Below, piece after piece: positions 57,412 to 61,487 of a stretch of 61,487 nt of DNA. The notes beneath the pieces were generated by a model. That model saw nothing but the letters and a program-made list of their open reading frames with translations, did no database searches and had not been told where the DNA came from. Source of the stretch: Betaproteobacteria bacterium (lineage in GTDB: Bacteria > Pseudomonadota > Gammaproteobacteria > Burkholderiales > SG8-39); the NCBI GenBank assembly GCA_009693435.1, contig SHXF01000010.1:1-61487 (forward strand), written 5' to 3'. The stretch's first letter is position 1; the number at the start of each line of letters is the position of its first letter. Made by a program: the position numbers and the translations under genes.

Positions 57412-59202
57412 ATGGACACCAAAGTCAAAAACGATTCCGCGCAAGGACGAGCGCTAGCGCGCGGCGCGGTCGATCCGATCACCCTCGAGGTGGTGCGCAA
57501 CAGCCTGGTCGCAACGGTCAAGGAAATGACCGACAACCTGGTGCGCACCGCCTACAGCCCGATCGCCGCCGAGATCAAGGATTTCTCGGTCGGTCTGCAC
57601 GACGCCGAAGGCAATTCCATCATGCAGGCGCCGCACGCGGCGCCTGCATTCATCGCCGACCTGGACGGCACCATACGCACCGGTGTCGGGCTGATCGGCC
57701 GGGACGGGTTCGAGCCGGGCGACGTGGTGCTGTGCAACGATGCGGCCACCAACGGCCAGCACCTCAACAACATGGCGGCCTACTCGCCCATCATGATAGA
57801 AGGCGAACTGATCGGCTTCTCCGCGGTTCGCTCGCACTGGATCGACGTAGGCGGGAAGATCAGCGGTTCGATGTCGGTGGACAGCCGCGACATATTCTCC
57901 GAAGGCTTCCAGTTTCCGACCATGAAGGTCTATCGCGCCGGGAAGCCCGATCCGGCCATGCACCGCTTCATCGCCACCAATTCGCGCTTTCCCGAACTGG
58001 TCCTGGGCGACATGCGCGCGCAGATATCGGCCTGCCGCCTTGGCGAGCGCCGCCTGCTCGACCTGATCAGGAAATACGGCAGGGATACGGTGTTCGCCTG
58101 CATCAACCGCATCTGGGACGAGAACGAGCAGATCGCCCGCGCCGCGGTTCAGGCGATCCCGGACGGCGTCTATGAAGCGGCGTGCCGGCTGGACAATGAC
58201 GGCATCACCCTGGACAAGCCGATCCCCCTGAAAGTGAAAGTCATCGTCAGCGGCAGCGAAATGACGGTCGACTTCACCGGCACTTCCCCGCAGGTGGCGG
58301 GCCCGTACAATTCGCGCGCGGCTGAAGCCGTCGCGCGCATCGCCTTCAAGTTCTTCACCACGTCGGCATTGCCCGCGAATGCCGGCGCATTTCGCAACCT
58401 GAAGGTGATCTGCCCCGCAGGGACGGTGCTATCGGCCCATGAGCGCGCACCCATGGCCTGGTGGAACATGCCGGTGAATTCGAGCATCGATCTCATCCTG
58501 AAGGCGCTTTACCAGGCGATCCCACAGGGCGTGACCGCGGGCCATTCGGACAATATCGGCTCAGGCATGCTGGCCGGCATACACCCGCGCACCGGCAAGC
58601 CGTTCCAGACCTTCATTCCCTACGCCGGCTCATGGGGAGCGACCCACGTCGCCGACGGCCAGAGCGCGATCGTTTCGCTGATCCAGGGCGATGTGCGGCT
58701 GATGCCGGTGGAAATGCGCGAGACCGTCTTCCCCATGCGCATCCGGGAATTCGGCCTGCGCGCCGATTCCGCCGGGCCGGGACAGTTCCGCGGCGGACTG
58801 GGCACCATCATCGCGCAGGAAGTGCTGTCCGACTGCACCTACCAGGCACAGTACGAACGCACCCTCGATGCGCCCTGGGGGATCGCGGGCGGCGAATCCG
58901 GGCGCGTCACGCGAACCTGGCGCGAGCACGGAGACAGCACCGAGCAGTTTTCCCTCCCGCTCAAGTGCAACGAGCACCCATTCACCACGGGCGACACGGA
59001 GTACCTGCTGTCCGCCGGCGCAGGCGGGTACGGACGGGCGCAGGACCGGGATATCGAAAGAGTGCGCAACGACGTGTTGAACGGCTACGTCACAGCGGAG
59101 GGCGCGCGGCGCGACTACGGCGTGGCGATCGACGCGGATTCGCTGGAGATCGATACCGCGGCCACGGAAGCGTTGCGCGCGGCCATGCGGCAGACCCTCT
59201 GA
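57412..59202 (+). CDS. hyuB: Hydantoinase/oxoprolinase subunit B, second copy
   Basis: A 596-residue HyuB: DPITLEVVRNSLVATVKEMT, PIAAEIKDFSVGLHDAEGN, FSAVRSHWIDVGGKISGSM and GPGQFRGGLGTI, ending AGAGGYGRAQDRDIERV. The ribosome site GGAG is the first sequence after the tandem repeat. About 105 bp separate it from hyuA, unlike the 2-bp gap of the first pair. Acts with HyuA in ATP-dependent ring opening or carboxylation; the substrate is unknown. Confidence 0.88.
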   Translation: MDTKVKNDSAQGRALARGAVDPITLEVVRNSLVATVKEMTDNLVRTAYSPIAAEIKDFSVGLHDAEGNSIMQAPHAAPAFIADLDGTIRTGVGLIGRDGFEPGDVVLCNDAATNGQHLNNMAAYSPIMIEGELIGFSAVRSHWIDVGGKISGSMSVDSRDIFSEGFQFPTMKVYRAGKPDPAMHRFIATNSRFPELVLGDMRAQISACRLGERRLLDLIRKYGRDTVFACINRIWDENEQIARAAVQAIPDGVYEAACRLDNDGITLDKPIPLKVKVIVSGSEMTVDFTGTSPQVAGPYNSRAAEAVARIAFKFFTTSALPANAGAFRNLKVICPAGTVLSAHERAPMAWWNMPVNSSIDLILKALYQAIPQGVTAGHSDNIGSGMLAGIHPRTGKPFQTFIPYAGSWGATHVADGQSAIVSLIQGDVRLMPVEMRETVFPMRIREFGLRADSAGPGQFRGGLGTIIAQEVLSDCTYQAQYERTLDAPWGIAGGESGRVTRTWREHGDSTEQFSLPLKCNEHPFTTGDTEYLLSAGAGGYGRAQDRDIERVRNDVLNGYVTAEGARRDYGVAIDADSLEIDTAATEALRAAMRQTL

Positions 59203-59232
59203 GGGGCGTGCCGGCACGGCACCCCTTGCCGC

Positions 59233-60981
59233 TCAGCCGGGGGCTGAAAAACTCCGCGGGGGCGCGCCGGAGCGCGCGCGCTGCACCATGATTTCCAGGG
59301 CCGCCTCGATCCGGCGCACAAACAAGGCTGTGTCGAACAGCGGCGCGCAGGCGCGCTGCACGGCCACTTTCGCCTTCAATGCGGCCAGCGCAGCCGGATC
59401 CCGTCCCAACGCGATCGCCTTTGCTTCGTAATCCTGTTCGTCGACTGCAATCATTTCCGGCATGCCCAGCGCGCGCAGCATGCTGGCCGCCACCCGTGCG
59501 CCCAGGATTTCCCCGGGGCAGGTGAGCACCGGCACGCCTGCCCACAGCGCGTCGCTGGCGGTGGTCCCGGCATTGATGGCGCGCGTGTCCAGAAACAGAT
59601 CGACCTGCCGATGACGCGCAAGGTGCCCAGCCTTGGGCAGGGACGGCGCGAACACAAGGCGCGCCGGGTCGATGCCGAGTTGCGCGGCCTCGCGCCGCAA
59701 ATTCTGCTCCACCAGCCGGTTGGGACCCAGCAGCCACAGTACGCTCCCCGGCACCTGCGCCAACACCCGCATCCAGGTGGCAAACCGCACCGGTTCGATC
59801 TTGTAGGTCTGGTTGAAGCAGCAAAACACCACGCTGCGCTCGGGCAGCCCGCAATCGGCGCGCGAGGGCGTGTCGACGGCGATCGCTTGCGCGTTGTCGT
59901 TCACCTGGTAGCAATCGGGAAGCCGGGCGATCGCCTCGGTGAAATCTCCTTCGCTCTCGCGCGGCAGCACCACCTCATCGGCGATCAGGTAATCGATGAA
60001 ATCGGCGCCCATGGTGCCCGGATAGCCCAGCCACTGAATCTGCACCGGCGCCGGACGCAGCGCAAAGATTTCATTGCGCGCGCCGCCCGAATAGCCGTTC
60101 ATGTTGACCAGCACGTCGATGCCGTCCCGCGCGATTCGGCGCGCTGTCTGTTCGAACGACTCGGCCGCCACATCGCAGAAGCGGTCGCAGCCTGCAACGA
60201 TGCGCCTGCGGTAGTCGCTGCCGTCGTCAGCGCCCCAGGAGTAGGCGATGACCTCGAAGCGGCTTCGGTCGTGAAGCGCGAACAGTCCCGCGGTGAGGTG
60301 ACCGACGGCGTGGTTCTTCAATTCACCGGAGGCATAACCGATGCGGATGCGCTTGCCCGATGCAGCGTCGGATGTGGGTCGCTCCGTCGCGATCGCAGCG
60401 CGCGACGCCGTGTATGCGGCGGTGAGCTTGCCGCCGTGATGCGCTGCCAGCGCCTTGTGAAAACCGGGCGGAAACGGCAGCAGTTGCGCTTCGAACGGCG
60501 TGATCTGATCCATCCAGTCCCCGCCGGCATCGGCCCGATAGCGCGCCAGCAGTTCGTCCATGCGCGAGCGCACCGCCTCCCATTCGCAGACGTCCATCAG
60601 CGGCTTCAACATGTTTACCCGCGCTTCGCTGCATTGCGGGTCGATGCGCAGGGCTTCGTTGTAGTGCGCCAGCGCGAGTTCCAGCTTGCCGTCGATGTGC
60701 AGCACGTTGGCCAGGTTCACGCGCGCGCCGACATGATCCGGATCGATGGCAATGGCGCGGTTGAGCGCCGTCAGCCCTTCATCGAAGCGGCGTTGCTCCA
60801 CCAGCACCATGCCCAGATTGCTGCAGGCGGCCGCGTAATCGGGCCTTGCGCTGAGCGCGGTGCGAAACGCACGTTCGGCGGAAACAAGATCGCCCGCCTG
60901 CCAACAGCGAATGCCGTCCTCGTTCGAGGCGTCCGGCGCAATGCGCGTACCCAACAGGTCCTGCACCAGACGACCGAGCAT
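59233..60981 (-). CDS. TPR / O-GlcNAc transferase-like protein (SPINDLY family)
   Basis: A 582-residue protein. Residues 20-140 hold about three TPRs (WQAGDLVSAERAFRTALSAR, YAAACSNLGMVLVEQRRFDE, HVGARVNLANVLHIDGKLEL), followed by a Glyco_transf_41 catalytic region: RIRIGYASGELKNHAVGHL, PVQIQWLGYPGTMGADFIDY, VVFCCFNQTYKIEP and DLFLDTRAINAGTTASDALW. Bacterial members glycosylate proteins with GlcNAc or fucose in the cytosol. The start 60981 (MLGRLVQDLLG) is uncertain; the frame is open to 61131 and the ribosome site is weak. Confidence 0.85.
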   Translation of the reverse strand: MLGRLVQDLLGTRIAPDASNEDGIRCWQAGDLVSAERAFRTALSARPDYAAACSNLGMVLVEQRRFDEGLTALNRAIAIDPDHVGARVNLANVLHIDGKLELALAHYNEALRIDPQCSEARVNMLKPLMDVCEWEAVRSRMDELLARYRADAGGDWMDQITPFEAQLLPFPPGFHKALAAHHGGKLTAAYTASRAAIATERPTSDAASGKRIRIGYASGELKNHAVGHLTAGLFALHDRSRFEVIAYSWGADDGSDYRRRIVAGCDRFCDVAAESFEQTARRIARDGIDVLVNMNGYSGGARNEIFALRPAPVQIQWLGYPGTMGADFIDYLIADEVVLPRESEGDFTEAIARLPDCYQVNDNAQAIAVDTPSRADCGLPERSVVFCCFNQTYKIEPVRFATWMRVLAQVPGSVLWLLGPNRLVEQNLRREAAQLGIDPARLVFAPSLPKAGHLARHRQVDLFLDTRAINAGTTASDALWAGVPVLTCPGEILGARVAASMLRALGMPEMIAVDEQDYEAKAIALGRDPAALAALKAKVAVQRACAPLFDTALFVRRIEAALEIMVQRARSGAPPRSFSAPG

Positions 60982-61111
60982 GGCATGCTGCCAGTGAAGT
61001 GTAGGGGCTGATTCTACCGATGCGGCGGCCCGGCTGCGATTTGGATACACTCGATGCGCAACATCCGGCTGTCGGACTCCATTTACCGCCGAATCAGACC
61101 CAGGCGACGCG

Positions 61112-61357
61112 ATGAGCACGAACACGCACACTTTTGTCTACGTCTTCCCCTCGCGTGTCGAGGCTCTGAGCGCCAATGAACCGGGCAGCGGCGCGCTGTC
61201 GCTGCAGTGGCCGCCCGGGATACAGCCGTTTGGAACAGCGCTGCCGCTGCAGCAGAACGATGCGCTGCAGACCATACAACTGCGGCCCGGCGCGCTTTCC
61301 CCTGAGGAGTGCGCCCGGGTGATCGCGCTGGGCCAGAACACCATAACTCCGCTCTAA
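61112..61357 (+). pseudogene. Truncated 2OG-oxygenase-like N-terminus
   Basis: An 81-residue ORF ending at TAA 61355-61357. The end LRPGALSPEECARVIALGQ resembles the first helix of prolyl-4-hydroxylase-like 2-oxoglutarate oxygenases, but the iron-binding jelly roll is missing. No frame downstream in the remaining 130 bp continues it. Either a truncated gene or a small protein of unknown role. It is divergent from the TPR gene. Confidence 0.45.
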
Positions 61358-61487
61358 GCCATCTGCGCATAAAGGATGTCATTGTTCAGAAAGGATTTTC
61401 GCGAGCGCCCCGTTCCCCAAAAGGGCGAATATTTCCGCTCTAAGAAATCTGGTCAGTGTTAAAAGAGGCAGATAACGCCCAGCCACA
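61358..61487. other. Window end, no gene seen
   Basis: No ORF. TCCGCTCTAAG occurs near the truncated ORF stop (about 61348) and again at about 61434, an 11-base direct repeat 86 bp apart, which might mark an excised or inserted element at the truncation point. Confidence 0.35.

Noticed and set aside
1..61487. Integrative element or prophage
   Set aside because: Despite TA genes and repeats there is no integrase, transposase, phage gene, tRNA or paired attachment site to support one.

Overview
The window is high-GC DNA that reads as an environmental betaproteobacterium, most likely Burkholderiales (Alcaligenaceae/Comamonadaceae-like). The main argument is nine genes for Bug/TctC-type periplasmic solute-binding proteins (eight intact, one with an in-frame stop) in 61 kb, an expansion typical of that order, mixed with aromatic-acid catabolic genes. 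No tRNA, rRNA, CRISPR array, transposase or integrase was found.

Layout. 1-1250: a broken MNT/HepT pair and a small membrane protein. 1258-6061: a cluster closely resembling terephthalate catabolism (tphA3, tphA2 on -; tphC-like Bug, tphB/pdxA-like and an SDR on +). 6205-13273: an in-frame chimera of a Bug signal peptide with a VOC domain, a Bug gene, a run of toxin-antitoxin (TA) genes and fragments, a DUF4143-type ATPase with a palindromic promoter, and two tandem Bug genes, the second with a nonsense codon. 13322-20444: GST, MFS exporter, VapBC, HipBA (flanked by copies of a Bug 3' end), Bug, Rieske oxygenase. 21023-28872: TauD-like dioxygenase, amidase, a second phthalate-type Rieske oxygenase, Bug, CoxG, SET-domain protein, ornithine-cyclodeaminase family protein. 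29071-33685: two related methyltransferases with signal peptides around an amino-acid permease and an FAD oxidoreductase. 34005-37257: a TRAP transporter.

37709-49169 is a compact catabolic block on +: Bug, hyuA, hyuB, marR, two half-size ThDP decarboxylase subunits, Bug, an orphan molybdenum hydroxylase large subunit translationally coupled to the Bug, and a cupin. A 314-bp duplication at the hydroxylase/cupin junction brackets a decayed TA operon. 49297-49846 is MazEF. 49888-55142 (-) is a second block (CobW GTPase, an SDR lacking its catalytic Tyr/Lys, ACMSD-type amidohydrolase, PaaK-like ligase, Bug), divergent from a second hyuAB pair (55216-59202). The window ends in a TPR/O-GlcNAc-transferase-like protein and a truncated 2OG-oxygenase-like ORF.

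Together the genes suggest capture of diverse organic acids in the periplasm (Bug, TRAP), then oxygenation, hydrolysis, CoA-ligation and decarboxylation. Several partners are missing here: TctAB membrane subunits, a Rieske reductase, and the small and medium subunits of the Mo hydroxylase. They must be encoded elsewhere if the systems work. Two non-coding repeat families (a 100-bp element with 9-bp terminal inverted repeats, and a 42-bp palindromic element) and short tandem repeats beside gene starts recur across the window. Families were recognised by eye and memory; no searches or alignments were run.
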